Notes: a model not told the origin generated them from the sequence alone. A stretch of 64,000 nt of DNA from Paraburkholderia sp. PGU19 (GCF_013426915.1 NZ_AP023181.1:248001-312000), one strand, 5' to 3'; positions 1 to 9,518 are shown, numbered from the stretch's first letter. Program-made: numbers and translations.

Positions 1-575
1 AAGGTTTCCATGAAGGCGGGCGTGGGCAGCACGCGCAGCTTCACACCCTTGATATCGGCGAGCGATTGCGTGGGCTTCTTCGTGAATACGTTGCGCGCGC
101 CGAAGGAGTAGCCCCAAGCGACGACTGAGCAGCCCGCACGCTGTTGCAACATGCTGTCGAACGATTTGCCGACCGTGCCGTCCATGGCGCGCCCGACATG
201 GTCGAAGTTGTCGAACACATAGCCGAGATCGAGCATGCCGAGTTCCGGCAGCACGGTCGCCCAGATCGACGAGCCGGTGACCATCATGTCGACGGCACCG
301 ACCTTCACCTGTTGAACGACATCGCTTTCCTTGCCGAGCTGGCTGTTCGGGAAATAGTCGATCCGAATCTGGTCGCCGACGCTCGCCTTCAGGTTGGCAG
401 CGAGGTTTTGATACCACACGTAATGCGCGGCGTTTTCGTTTGCGGGCATCGAGGACGACAGCCGCAACGTGGCCGTCGGCTGGGCGCGTACGATCGCGGG
501 AAAGCCCGCGATCGCCGCTGCGAGCGAGGCCATCGAGGCCGTTTCTATGAAACGTCGCCGGGAAATGGATTGCAT
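1..575 (-). CDS. TRAP transporter DctP-type substrate-binding protein (3' end outside window)
   Basis: Not seen to its end: the frame stays open to base 1, giving 191 codons. The ATG at 575-573 follows a good ribosome site (caggaga). The N-terminus has a twin-arginine-like signal (SRRRFIETASM, then a hydrophobic stretch ending VRAQ). The mature part begins LRLSSSMPANENAAHYVW and continues with NSQLGKESDVVQQVKVGAVD, the usual DctP signature. These periplasmic proteins bind carboxylates or similar solutes and pass them to a DctQM permease, which would lie beyond base 1 on this strand. The palindrome at 643-671 sits upstream of the start and probably controls the gene. The ligand cannot be told from this fragment. 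Confidence 0.88.
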   Translation of the reverse strand, partial: MQSISRRRFIETASMASLAAAIAGFPAIVRAQPTATLRLSSSMPANENAAHYVWYQNLAANLKASVGDQIRIDYFPNSQLGKESDVVQQVKVGAVDMMVTGSSIWATVLPELGMLDLGYVFDNFDHVGRAMDGTVGKSFDSMLQQRAGCSVVAWGYSFGARNVFTKKPTQSLADIKGVKLRVLPTPAFMET

Positions 576-642
576 GGTGTTGTCTCCTGGATGCCGCTCT
601 GAGTGCGGGCGTTGTGTTCAGCGCGACACGGTAGGGAGGCGC

Positions 643-671
643 ACTGTATCGATTTAGTGTATCGATACAGT
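643..671. promoter_or_regulatory. Palindromic operator upstream of the TRAP gene
   Basis: A perfect 11-bp inverted repeat, ACTGTATCGAT and ATCGATACAGT, separated by 7 bases. The core word TGTATCGAT occurs twice directly (645-653 and 658-666), and the second copy lies inside the perfect 12-bp palindrome TGTATCGATACA (658-669). It lies about 70-95 bp before the TRAP gene start. This is typical of a dimeric repressor (GntR, IclR or LacI type), but no such regulator gene is visible on this side. The rest of 576-1026 shows no gene I can support. Confidence 0.6.
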
Positions 672-1026
672 AAATCGTCAAAGCGCGAGATCAAATGGGC
701 GTTTACCCGCGTGCTCGACAGTTACCCGTGACACAAGCGACTGCGACGCAGCCCCCAAAAAGGTGATTGATGGAACACTAACGCACTCATCCAGACGTGC
801 GGAGGGCTTGCCCAACTGATGCAGGAACACCTGGCGGGCTCAATTGCCCGCGAGTCCTCCGTTCTCGCACGCCCCGGCTGATCCGGCGACGACAACCAGA
901 GAGGCGGCTAACGGAACACGGCGGCCGACGCGCAGGCACTACAATTCGTTCTGAAGCCGCCGTCAGGAGTCAGGATGTGTCGTGCTTCACCCAAGCTTCA
1001 TGCTGTTCAACCCGTAGGCCGGCCTC

Positions 1027-2421
1027 ATGATCCAGCTGGACGAACTGCGCGGGCATCCGCTCTTCAAGGATCTGTCTGAAGCGCTTTTGCAGTGGCTGCG
1101 CGAACAGCAGACGGAAGTCAGCATCGCGGCAGGGGAGGTCCTTGCCCGTGAAGGCGAAACGAGGTCCCACTTTTACGTCGTGCTGCAGGGTGAGGTCGCC
1201 GCGACAAAGCTTTCACGCGGGCAGCAGATTCCCACGTCCCGGTTCATTGCGCCAAGCTACTTCGGGGCAGTCTCGCTGCTCTCGGGAACGCCCGCGCCTG
1301 GCACGCTCAAAGCGGTCACCGATGGGCGCGTGGTGCTGCTGCCGGAACGCGCGTTCCGCGAATTGCTGGTCGGCTCGGAGACCGTCTGCCGGCTGATCTT
1401 CCACAGCTCCTTTGATCGCCTGATGAACCTGGAGGCGGCGCTGCGTAACCGGGAAAAACTGGCTGCCCTCGGCACGCTCGCCGCGGGCCTCGCGCACGAA
1501 TTAAACAATCCTGCGGCTGCACTGGTGCGCACGGCGGACCGTGCGGTGGCCGCACTCGCAACGCTGAAGGTTGCGCACATCGAGTTGAGGGATAGCTCGA
1601 TTCCTGTCGAGGCAATGAAAATCCTGGAGGGTCTGGGCGAACGCCAGGGACCGACAAACGTGATGTCGGCTATCGATGCCCTGAAGCAGAATCAGGCAGC
1701 GGACGCGCTCAGCGACTGGCTGCTCGCACAGGGTGTCGGGAAGGCGTGGCTCCTGGCGCCATGCCTTGTCAGCGCGGGAATCCTGCAGGAGGAACTTGAC
1801 TCGCTTGCCGTCGCCCTGAACAGGGAGCAGTTTGCCGCCGCCATCCACTGGCTCGCGTCGACACTGGAACTCAACGCGCTGATGGAAGACATCCGCGTTG
1901 GGTCGGTCCGGATTTCAGGGATCATCCGGGCGATGAAATCCTACTCGCACATGGACCAGTCGCCGCAGCAGGAAGTGGACATCCATGAAGGCATTGAAGA
2001 TACCCTCATCATCATGCAACACCGGCTCAAGCAGGGCGTCACCGTGCATCGTGACTACGATCACAGCCTGCCGCATCTGAGCGTGTATGGCAGCGAACTC
2101 AATCAGGTATGAACCAACCTGATCGACAACGCCATTGATGCCATGAGAGGTAAAGGCGAGATCGTTGTGCGGACTTACCGCGAGATGGACGAGGCAGTGG
2201 TCGAGTTCACCGACAACGGGACTGGCATCGCAGACGATGTCATGCCGCATCTGTTCGAGCCTTTTTTCAGCACCAAGCCGCCGGGTCAAGGTACGGGCCT
2301 GGGCCTCGACATCTCGTATCAGACGGTCGTCAACCGGCACCGCGGTGCGCTTCTTGTCAGTTCACGCCCGGGACAAACGACCTTCCAGGTGCGCCTGCCA
2401 CTCGTGTCCAGACCAGGCTAA
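1027..2421 (+). pseudogene. Cyclic-nucleotide-binding-domain sensor histidine kinase, broken by one in-frame TGA
   Basis: The first 130 or so residues form a Crp-like cyclic-nucleotide-binding domain (HPLFKDLSEALLQWL, then GEVLAREGETRSHFYVVLQG). A histidine kinase follows with the H-box LAHELNNP (His157). After residue 361 the frame hits TGA at 2110-2112, exactly where kinases of this type read NQVWTNLIDNAIDAM; here it is NQV-stop-TNLIDNAIDAM. The frame then continues intact through the ATPase boxes DNGTGIADD and GQGTGLGLDISYQ to a normal stop at 2421. A single TGG-to-TGA change therefore removes the catalytic domain. Unless read through, the product would lack ATP binding. No partner response regulator is adjacent. 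Confidence 0.85.
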
Positions 2422-2986
2422 ACGCAGTCGCCCTGGGAGGTCCACGTCTGGGGCTTGCGGCGCAAGGGCGCTCCGGTCAATATGCGAAACGTCCCGGATC
2501 GCGGCGTTCGCGATCCTGCTCCTGCCGTCAATTCCCCTGGCGCTGCCTTACTTCCCTTTTCTCATCGAACCCGGCGGTCAGAGCATCGATTGTGGGTCGA
2601 TCAGCTGGATAAGATATCGATTTCATTTGGGGGCACCTCAAGACAAGGGATGCGCGAGTAGTCGATCACGGGTCCCGCGGTAGAAAGGCGTCAAGCCGCA
2701 TCTAGCAATCCTTCGGGATCTCACGTTTGACCCTACCGCGCAAAGGTGCGTGGATTGCTGCAGAGTCTGGTGTGTTCCTGCCCCAAAGGGTCGAACAAGG
2801 CGCCACGCTGGTCGCAGGGACACGTGGGAGCAGCCAAGAGATCATGGCCTACACTAGAAGAGCATCGTTCGCGTTGACGCAATGCAACGTGGCCCGTTCA
2901 AGCGCGCAAATGACGGGGCAAGAGCAACACGTTACTACTGCTGCCTGAAATTCATCTGGAACTGATGTTCAAGAAAAGGGGGCATC
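2422..2986. other. Intergenic stretch without a recognisable gene
   Basis: I read all frames and found no protein signature, RNA gene or clear hairpin. The 3' part (about 2850-2985) presumably carries the promoter of the small gene at 2987. Confidence 0.4.
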
Positions 2987-3313
2987 ATGTTGCAAGCCAG
3001 TGAAATCCAAAAGCGCTTTACTCATCTGCAGCAAACCATCAGCGATGCATCACGGACATGCCATGCTGACAAGACGATCCCAGCTGATTTGATGAGCCGG
3101 ATGGAGGAACTTGATAAGGAATGCAAATCGGCAAAGAAGGTCATGGCGTCCAACGATGAGGATCGGATCCGGCAGTGTGTCGATGATCTCGAACGGATAG
3201 GCGATCGTGGAGAGCGCGCTTGCCAGCAGGCCGGTAGTCTCGACGCCAGGATCAAGGATGCAGTCAGTTCGATGCATTCGGAACTTACTGACCTGAAGCG
3301 TCAATTCCACTGA
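2987..3313 (+). CDS. Small hydrophilic helical protein, function unknown
   Basis: 108 residues, preceded by an A/G-rich ribosome site (aaaaggggg) four bases before the ATG. The sequence is strongly charged and predicted helical throughout (RMEELDKECKSAKK, DDLERIGDRGERACQQAG), without signal peptide or membrane segment. Three cysteines are spread along the chain. The composition resembles small coiled-coil proteins found singly in Burkholderia genomes, but I recognise no named family. It stands alone, with pseudogenes on either side. Confidence 0.6.
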   Translation: MLQASEIQKRFTHLQQTISDASRTCHADKTIPADLMSRMEELDKECKSAKKVMASNDEDRIRQCVDDLERIGDRGERACQQAGSLDARIKDAVSSMHSELTDLKRQFH

Positions 3314-3460
3314 CCTGACCGACCGCCCCGGTCCGACCCGCCGGGGCAATTGGCACTTCAGCGCCACCAGGACGCGCAGCAACGCCTCCGCTCGGTGCGC
3401 GGCCATCTGCTTCCGAGTGACTGCCGTGCCTGATTGCGCAGCAATATCTTACACGGAGGT

Positions 3461-3742
3461 ATGCCATTGCTACGTACGTCATCCCCAGCCGGCTCGCTGC
3501 TGACGTGTTCAAGGATCCCATGGACCTGAAGCAACTCGCCGCCACAGTGGCCGGGAAGATCAAGGCCGAATGCCCTGCTTTCACCTGGAAGGACAGCTCT
3601 GACACTCGGTCGCTTCGACGTAGTTGAGCCGAACGATCCGAAACAGCTTGAGCGGGCGGCGCTGATCATCCGCGGCTACGGACACGGCGCCACCTAGACC
3701 CTGCAGGCAACGCCGTGGAACGAATTCATCGCATCTCTGTAG
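3461..3742 (+). pseudogene. GYD-domain protein, decayed (frameshifts plus a nonsense codon)
   Basis: A good ribosome site (cggaggt) precedes an ATG at 3461, but the conserved start (ATYV) is read one base out of frame. That frame gives IATYVIPSRLAADVFKD and then AATVAGKIKAECPAFTWKDS. Near 3600 it must shift again to give LGRFDVVEPNDPKQLERAA and IIRGYGHGAT. A TAG at 3695-3697 interrupts the last piece before TLQATPWNEFIASL. The order and motifs (GRFDVV, G-ATxTL-A-PW-EF) match the small GYD family of about 95 residues, whose role is unknown. Three separate lesions make it non-functional. Confidence 0.72.
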
Positions 3743-3808
3743 CGGCGCTAGATCAGTCGGGCTTGAGGCGATCACAATCACCAGGTCGATGCCGCATTTC
3801 AACGCCGC

Positions 3809-4573
3809 GTGTCGTGTCTGATCGTATTCGTGGGAGCCGCCATGTTGCAGGATCGTTTTCTCTACTTCCCCGAGAAAGCCCGAATCGAGGACCTCGTTTC
3901 CGGCGGACTTCGCGCCTGGCCGACGCCCGGGGCGTTTCGAGGCCTCGTGGCCGGCCCGGTCGCAGAGGCATGCGGCACGGCCATCGTCTTTCACGGCAAT
4001 GCAGGACATGCCGGACACCGTTCGTTCTACGCCGGAGTGCTCACCCGGCTCGGGCTGCGGGTCATCCTCGCCGAATATCCGGGCTACGGGCCCCGCGACG
4101 GCGCACCCGACGAAGAGACTCTGGTGGCCGATGCCCAACAGACCATCGCGCTCGCCCATCGCTCATACGGCGCGCCGCTGGTGCTCGTCGGTGAATCGCT
4201 CGGGGCCGGCGTCGCGGCTTCGACTGGCTCGCGTGAACGCGACAAGGTCACAGGCTTGTTGCTCATCACGCCATGGGATCGGCTTGAGCACGTCGCCGCT
4301 CACCACTATCCGTGGCTGCCCGTGAAATGGCTGTTGCGCGACCGATACGACAGCGTGACCTCCCTGGCGTCGTTCGACCGCCCGGTTCTCGTCGTGGTGG
4401 CGGAGAGCGACAGCATCGTTCCCACGCGTTTCGGCGAGGCGCTCTACAACGCGCTGGCCGGTCCGAGACAGCTGATAGTCGTAAAGGCGGCGGAGCACAA
4501 CGACTGGTTCGGGCGCGTCGACGAGACCTGGTGGCGGGAGGTGATCAGCTTCCTGCTCACGCCACCTTATTGA
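3809..4573 (+). CDS. Alpha/beta hydrolase, membrane-anchored Bem46-like
   Basis: 254 residues beginning at GTG. A short hydrophobic N-terminus (MSCLIVFVGAAML) is followed by the family hallmark QDRFLYFPEK. The oxyanion region is IVFHGNAGHAGHR, the nucleophile elbow GESLGAG, the acid ESDSIVP and the histidine AEHNDWF, so the Ser-Asp-His triad is complete. Proteins of this kind are serine hydrolases anchored to the inner membrane, usually of unknown substrate. The start is uncertain because no strong ribosome site is seen; it may originally have begun further upstream. It ends three bases before the next gene, so the two are probably co-transcribed. Confidence 0.78.
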   Translation: MSCLIVFVGAAMLQDRFLYFPEKARIEDLVSGGLRAWPTPGAFRGLVAGPVAEACGTAIVFHGNAGHAGHRSFYAGVLTRLGLRVILAEYPGYGPRDGAPDEETLVADAQQTIALAHRSYGAPLVLVGESLGAGVAASTGSRERDKVTGLLLITPWDRLEHVAAHHYPWLPVKWLLRDRYDSVTSLASFDRPVLVVVAESDSIVPTRFGEALYNALAGPRQLIVVKAAEHNDWFGRVDETWWREVISFLLTPPY

Positions 4574-4576
4574 AAT

Positions 4577-4918
4577 ATGAAATCCGGCACCGTCCCACGC
4601 AAACGCAAACGCCTGTACGTCCTTGATGGGAAGAACAGGCTGGTCGAGGTGTTCGACTGCAGCAAGTGGACGCGCTGGATGTCCGAGAACGATCTGATCT
4701 TTCGCCGCACATTGATGGAGGAATCCGGCGTGACAGTCACGACCCGCTTCCGCGGTGTATCCGAAACGGGCAACGGGGAGGCCCTGCTGTTCGTGACCCG
4801 TGTTGCCGGAATGCCGGAGTGGGACAACGAGAGCTACGGAGCACGTACGCTCGATGAGGCGCTGGAGCAGCATGAGCGCATCGTACAGAAAATCCTCCAC
4901 ATGCTGACCGGGCGATGA
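4577..4918 (+). CDS. Conserved-looking hypothetical protein
   Basis: 113 residues, starting three bases after the alpha/beta hydrolase stop, hence likely translated from the same message. The N-terminus is very basic (KSGTVPRKRKRLYV), followed by a mixed alpha/beta body with FDCSKWTRWMSENDLIFRRT and a helical C-terminus (TLDEALEQHERIVQKILHML). There is no signal peptide or membrane span. I recognise no family. Codon use looks like that of the neighbouring real gene. Confidence 0.6.
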   Translation: MKSGTVPRKRKRLYVLDGKNRLVEVFDCSKWTRWMSENDLIFRRTLMEESGVTVTTRFRGVSETGNGEALLFVTRVAGMPEWDNESYGARTLDEALEQHERIVQKILHMLTGR

Positions 4919-5246
4919 TAGCCGCGCCTCGCGGGAGCAACATCTCGGTCGGCGCGGTTCTGAAGTGGCGTTCAACGCTGTTTTACGTATAAATCAATAC
5001 CTGACGGGTATTGATTTCGAAGCAGTTGCGCATACTGCCCCGGTGTAATTAATCGGACCGACCGATGTACGGGTAATCACCTACGTAGCGTCATCCCAAA
5101 TATTAGATGCGCTATATTAGAATGATTACTCAATTGATGCATCGCACCATGCCGTGTTAGGCGGTTTAGGGTTCGCACTTCTCATTGCTTGTGGTGACGC
5201 AATGACAGACGGGCGTTTCGTTATGCTAAATGAATAGGCGATCTTA
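4919..5246. other. AT-richer intergenic region upstream of the phasin
   Basis: This 328-bp gap is visibly richer in A and T than the genes around it (for example 4978-5020 and 5095-5140) and contains no open frame with a recognisable product. It presumably holds the phasin promoter. No operator could be defined. Confidence 0.35.
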
Positions 5247-5822
5247 ATGAGCGTTTTCACAGAACAACTGGTTCCGTTGCAACAAGGCAATGTCATCACC
5301 CTGTTCGCGCTGACGAATCAGGCATTCCAAGGGTTGCAGAAAGTGGTCGCACTGAATCTGCAGGCGGTCAGATCTGCGCTTGCAGAAGGCGAAGTAAACT
5401 GAAAAGAAGCGTTCTCCGGCCAGCCCACGGAGGCGATCGTCACGAGTCAGATCAACGCCATGCAGCTCGCGGCCGAGAAGATGTTGTCATATAACCGCCA
5501 CCTGTATGAAATCGCTTCGGGTACACAAGCAGAATTGCTGAAGGTCTCGCAGGCGCGGCACGAGCAGCAGAACCGCGACGCGCAAACGCTCGTCCACAGT
5601 TTTGCGACGAGCGCACCCGCCGGTGCCGAAGCCGCCATCACAGTGCTGAAATCGGCGTTCCCGACAGCCAGCCTCACGTATGAAACGGTGCGCAAGGCTG
5701 TCACGCAAGCCTTTGAAGTAATGCAAAGCAATTTTGCCGCTATGAGTGCCGCTACAAGTGCCGCTGCCTCGAAGGCTGGCCAGCAGGCCCCCGCGCAGAT
5801 GTCGCGCGCAGCGAAGCAGTAG
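5247..5822 (+). pseudogene. phaP: Phasin (PHA granule surface protein), broken by one in-frame TGA
   Basis: Read through a single TGA at 5400-5402 the frame gives a complete phasin of about 190 residues. It opens MSVFTEQLVPLQQGNV, then ALTNQAFQGLQKVVALNLQA, ALAEGEVN-stop-KEAFSG, and later EIASGTQAELLKVSQARHE. Phasins normally have Trp at the stop position (N-W-KEAL). They coat polyhydroxyalkanoate granules and regulate their size. Translation from the first ATG yields only 51 residues; an internal ATG at 5460 could give a 120-residue C-terminal part. It lies just upstream of phaA and phaB, a natural context. Confidence 0.82.
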
Positions 5823-6080
5823 GGGTTGAACCGCGACAGGTTGCCCGTTGCGCCGTTGCGCCACTCAAGCGTTTTTATGCCCTGACTGGCTGATCCAATA
5901 AACCGGTTCGGAAAGTCATGTCGCGCGCTTCGCGCACTCAGCTGGCAGCGTTGCAAGTTCCATGTTGATTCCGTTGCCCAGTTCTCGGGGGACCTGACTA
6001 CGCGCAATGACGTGCCACGGCAAGTCCAGCGTAATGGTTAGAGCAATTCAAGGTTGCGTATTGTCATTTAAGGAGTGGAA

Positions 6081-7262
6081 ATGACTGATGTTGTGATCGT
6101 ATCGGCGGCCCGTACGGCCGTTGGTAAATTTGGTGGGTCGCTGGCGAAGATTGCAGCGCCGGAACTGGGCGCCACGGTGATCCGCGCCGTGCTGGAGCGC
6201 TCGGGCCTCAAGCCTGAGCAGGTGAGCGAAGTGATCCTGGGTCAGGTGCTGACGGCGGGTTCGGGACAGAACCCGGCGCGTCAGTCGCTGATCAAGGCCG
6301 GTCTGCCGATGGCAGTGCCCGGCATGACCATCAACAAGGTTTGCGGCTCGGGCCTGAAGGCCGTGATGCTGGCCGCCAACGCGATCATCGCGGGCGACGC
6401 GGACATCGTCATCGCGGGCGGCCAGGAAAACATGAGCGCTGCGCCTCACGTGTTGCCGGGCTCGCGTGACGGCTTCCGCATGGGCGACGCGAAGCTGATC
6501 GACAGCATGATCGTCGACGGCCTGTGGGACGTGTACAACCAGTACCACATGGGCGTGACGGCTGAGAACGTCGCGAAGGAATACGGCATTTCGCGCGAAG
6601 ACCAGGACAAGTTCGCGGCGCTTTCGCAGAACAAGGCGGAAGCCGCACAGAAGGCCGGCCGCTTCGATGATGAAATCGTGCCGGTCCAGATTCCGCAGCG
6701 TAAGGGCGATCCGCTGTCGTTCGCCACGGACGAATTCGTGCGCCACGGCGTCACGGCCGAATCGCTGGCGGGCCTGAAGCCGGCCTTCTCGAAGGAAGGC
6801 ACGGTGACGGCTGCGAACGCGTCGGGGCTGAACGACGGCGCGGCAGCCGTTGTCGTGATGTCGGCGACGAAGGCTGAGGCGCTGGGTCTCACGCCGCTCG
6901 CGCGCATCAAGGCGTACGCGAACGCCGGCGTCGATCCGAAGGTGATGGGCATGGGCCCGGTGCCGGCATCGCGCCGCTGCCTGGAGCGTGCGGGCTGGGG
7001 CGTGAACGATCTCGACCTGATGGAAATCAACGAGGCATTCGCGGCGCAGGCGCTGGCCGTGCACAAGCAGATGGGCTGGGACACGTCGAAGGTCAACGTG
7101 AATGGCGGGGCGATCGCGATCGGTCACCCGATCGGCGCGTCGGGCTGCCGTATTCTCGTCACGCTGCTGCACGAAATGCAGAAGCGCGATGCGAGGAAGG
7201 GCCTGGCTTCGCTGTGTATCGGCGGCGGCATGGGCGTGGCGCTCGCAGTCGAGCGCGTCTAA
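6081..7262 (+). CDS. phaA: Acetyl-CoA C-acetyltransferase (beta-ketothiolase)
   Basis: 393 residues. The ATG at 6081 is preferred to a GTG at 6075 because the ribosome site AAGGAG overlaps the GTG and is correctly spaced from the ATG. Thiolase landmarks are all present: the nucleophile cysteine in [11 protein letters not shown], the His of GHPIGASG, and the second cysteine in [15 protein letters not shown] at the C-terminus. The enzyme condenses two acetyl-CoA to acetoacetyl-CoA, the first step of polyhydroxybutyrate synthesis. phaB follows after 238 bp. The polymer synthase phaC is not in this window. Confidence 0.95.
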   Translation: MTDVVIVSAARTAVGKFGGSLAKIAAPELGATVIRAVLERSGLKPEQVSEVILGQVLTAGSGQNPARQSLIKAGLPMAVPGMTINKVCGSGLKAVMLAANAIIAGDADIVIAGGQENMSAAPHVLPGSRDGFRMGDAKLIDSMIVDGLWDVYNQYHMGVTAENVAKEYGISREDQDKFAALSQNKAEAAQKAGRFDDEIVPVQIPQRKGDPLSFATDEFVRHGVTAESLAGLKPAFSKEGTVTAANASGLNDGAAAVVVMSATKAEALGLTPLARIKAYANAGVDPKVMGMGPVPASRRCLERAGWGVNDLDLMEINEAFAAQALAVHKQMGWDTSKVNVNGGAIAIGHPIGASGCRILVTLLHEMQKRDARKGLASLCIGGGMGVALAVERV

Positions 7263-7500
7263 TCATTCAAATCATGTAAAGCGGTGCGTTTGCGACGCTT
7301 ACTCTGGCGCGCAGACGAACTGCTCTCCAGTCGCGCAATATTCGAAGCCAACAAGCAGTCGCGCGATTTGAGCGATGTCGAGTCCGCAATCCGGTCCAGC
7401 CGGCGACGACGACGCATTGCTGCAAGACAGTGGTAGTAGATGCGGCGCTGCCATTAAAAATTCACAACTCTCGCAGACAGTAATATCAAGGATAAGTAGG

Positions 7501-8244
7501 ATGACGAAACGAATCGCGGTAGTAACGGGCGGTATGGGCGGCCTCGGAGAAGCGATCAGCATGAAACTGCGCGATGCGGATTGCGCGGTGGTAGTCACAT
7601 ACTCTCCAAGCAATGCCAGCGCAAATGACTGGCTGGCCAGAATGGAATCCCAGGGCTACAGGTTTCACGCCTTTCCCGTGGACGTGGCCGACTATGACTC
7701 GTGTCAGGACTGTGCGGCGAAGATTCAGGCTGAGGTCGGCCCGGTCGACATCCTGGTGAACAACGCAGGTGTCACGCGGGATATGACGCTCAAAAAGCTG
7801 GACAAGGTCAACTGGGACGCGGTCATCCGAACCAATCTGGATTCGGTGTTCAACATGACCAAACCGCTGTGCGAAAGCATGGTTGCGCGCGGCTGGGGCC
7901 GCATTGTCAATATTTCGTCGGTCAACGGTTCGAAAGGGGCCATCGGCCAGGCCAACTATGCGGCGGCCAAGGCGGGCATGCACGGCTTTACGAAATCGCT
8001 TGCGCTTGAGGTCGCTCGCAAGGGCGTAACAGTCAATACGATCTCGCCGGGCTATCTGGCGACCAAAATGGTGACCGCGATCCCGCAGGACATCCTGGAC
8101 ACGAAGATCCTGCCGCAAATTCCCGCCGGCCGTCTGGGCAAACCGCAGGAAGTGGCGGCGCTCGTTGCGTTCCTGTGTTCCGACGAGGCAGCGTTCATCA
8201 CCGGGGCGAACCTTGCCATCAACGGCGGCCAGCATATGGAGTGA
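7501..8244 (+). CDS. phaB: Acetoacetyl-CoA reductase, NADPH-dependent
   Basis: 247 residues, the usual length. The ATG at 7501 follows aaggataagtagg. This is a short-chain dehydrogenase with the cofactor loop TGGMGGLGEAI, the NNAG motif (VDILVNNAGVTRDM), the catalytic serine in NISSVNGSKGA and the YxxxK pair in QANYAAAKAGMHG. It reduces acetoacetyl-CoA to (R)-3-hydroxybutyryl-CoA, the monomer of polyhydroxybutyrate. The C-terminus ITGANLAINGGQHM is typical of PhaB. A hairpin 24 bp after the stop probably ends the phaAB transcript. Confidence 0.95.
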   Translation: MTKRIAVVTGGMGGLGEAISMKLRDADCAVVVTYSPSNASANDWLARMESQGYRFHAFPVDVADYDSCQDCAAKIQAEVGPVDILVNNAGVTRDMTLKKLDKVNWDAVIRTNLDSVFNMTKPLCESMVARGWGRIVNISSVNGSKGAIGQANYAAAKAGMHGFTKSLALEVARKGVTVNTISPGYLATKMVTAIPQDILDTKILPQIPAGRLGKPQEVAALVAFLCSDEAAFITGANLAINGGQHME

Positions 8245-8267
8245 GCGGCTGGCCTTGAGGTCGCGGC

Positions 8268-8305
8268 GTCATCGCCACAAACGGTCATTCGAGTGTGGCG
8301 ATGAC
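8268..8305 (+). terminator. Hairpin after phaB
   Basis: A perfect 12-bp inverted repeat (GTCATCGCCACA / TGTGGCGATGAC) with a 14-base loop begins 24 bp after the phaB stop. There is no run of T after it, so it could be a processing or stabilising hairpin rather than a classical intrinsic terminator. Confidence 0.5.
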
Positions 8306-8560
8306 CGGCGGCGCCGCGTTTCCGCGCGCTCAACTCATCCCGAAGAACGACATGGGTCCGGCGACGCCGTAATCTGAAAAAGATCGACCAATGTGCTGCG
8401 CCGATTGGTACCGTAACAAGTGGTATGGGAACATCGATGCCGTGAGTTTTTCCAATAGGCCCCGCAACAGTGAGGCCTTAAGCTCAATTCAATAGGCATC
8501 GCCTGAATCGCTTGCACACCCAACACGAGAAATGCGGGGAAGAGCTGTCGGAGGCAGTCG

Positions 8561-8806
8561 ATGATGCATGACGATGAGCGGCAGGAGTTCTTTCATATCC
8601 GGAATATGGTGCTTGAACGTGAGCGGCTGGTACAGAGCAGTGAAGACGTCAACGTGGAACTTCCCGTCATGCAACCTGAATACTGGCGGAACCGGATCAA
8701 TGCATTGCTGGCTAGACAAGCCGTCTCGAGAACTATCGTTGCGCAGGCTTCAGTATTGTTGATGAAGCTGGACGGCACTACCAATGCGCTGAAGAATGCC
8801 AGATGA
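8561..8806 (+). CDS. Small hypothetical protein
   Basis: 81 residues. A strong ribosome site (ggaggcag) precedes two consecutive ATG codons, which supports translation here. The protein is hydrophilic and helical (DDERQEFFHIRNMVLERERL, WRNRINALLARQAVSRTIV), with no signal or membrane part. No family recognised. It is followed by the small membrane protein at 8879. Confidence 0.5.
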   Translation: MMHDDERQEFFHIRNMVLERERLVQSSEDVNVELPVMQPEYWRNRINALLARQAVSRTIVAQASVLLMKLDGTTNALKNAR

Positions 8807-8878
8807 TGTATTGCGATTTCCGGGGTGGCCGTCTACACTGAACTTTAATGGGCACTCGCATGCAGAAAGGAGTTCGCC

Positions 8879-9037
8879 ATGATCGATCCCTGGGTGGGCG
8901 TGATTGTTGGTTCGTTTGTGCTCGCAATCGTAGCGACGCTGGTCATTGGCCACTATCGTCGCGAACATCTGCGGGAGCGGTTGCTCAGGCGGATGGACCA
9001 TCATCACTGCTGGGACGTGATGCGACGTCGGCAGTGA
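8879..9037 (+). CDS. 52-residue single-span membrane protein
   Basis: The ribosome site aaaggag lies seven bases before the ATG. The N-terminal half is one hydrophobic span (DPWVGVIVGSFVLAIVATLV) and the rest is very basic with a histidine cluster (RRMDHHHCWDVMRRRQ). By the positive-inside rule the tail would be cytoplasmic. Such short proteins are often missed. The function is unknown; the His/Cys cluster could bind metal, but that is a guess. Confidence 0.5.
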   Translation: MIDPWVGVIVGSFVLAIVATLVIGHYRREHLRERLLRRMDHHHCWDVMRRRQ

Positions 9038-9200
9038 CCGCCGTCTGTCTGGTAGGTGCGCTCGTGGCTTCGAGAAACGGCGATCCGCGCGGTTGATCGC
9101 CCGACAGCGGGTGTGAACTGCGTTCCATTAATTGCCGGCGCGATGCGCGGGCGACCACAGCCATCAGGCGACGGGCAACCGTCGACCTGGAATCACTGCT

Positions 9201-9518
9201 ATGACATTTCCAGACAAGCATCGGGCCGATGCCCCGTCGTCGAGCATCACAGTGCGAACTGTCGCCGGTCAACTGCGGGTCATTCCAGTCTGGCAGGCTT
9301 TGGGACCGCACGCCGCGCAGGCGAAACGCACGCGGTTTCACCACAACAAAAAGGACAACTTCGACGAGGTGACGGTCATGTTAGGGGCCGTTTCACCCGC
9401 GGACCTGGCCGAAATCGCCAGGCGGTTGAGCACCCAGACGTGGGTGGTGGTGGCATCGGTCCACGCTGCACAGGCACCGGTTGTGAACAGGCACGATGAG
9501 ACTGGTTCCGAGGCGTGA
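9201..9518 (+). CDS. Hypothetical protein
   Basis: 105 residues from an ATG at 9201. The sequence contains VTVRTVAGQLRVIPV-like beta segments and a helical PADLAEIARRLSTQTWVVVA. The upstream ribosome site is weak. No family is recognised, and although the frame has coding-like third positions I cannot exclude a chance ORF. The next 283 bases before the GlxA-type gene hold nothing I can name. Confidence 0.4.
   Translation: MTFPDKHRADAPSSSITVRTVAGQLRVIPVWQALGPHAAQAKRTRFHHNKKDNFDEVTVMLGAVSPADLAEIARRLSTQTWVVVASVHAAQAPVVNRHDETGSEA

Noticed and set aside
6048..7172. Long minus-strand open frame opposite phaA
   Set aside because: It is Arg/His-rich, without motifs, and exactly opposite a certain thiolase gene; an artefact of high-GC third positions.
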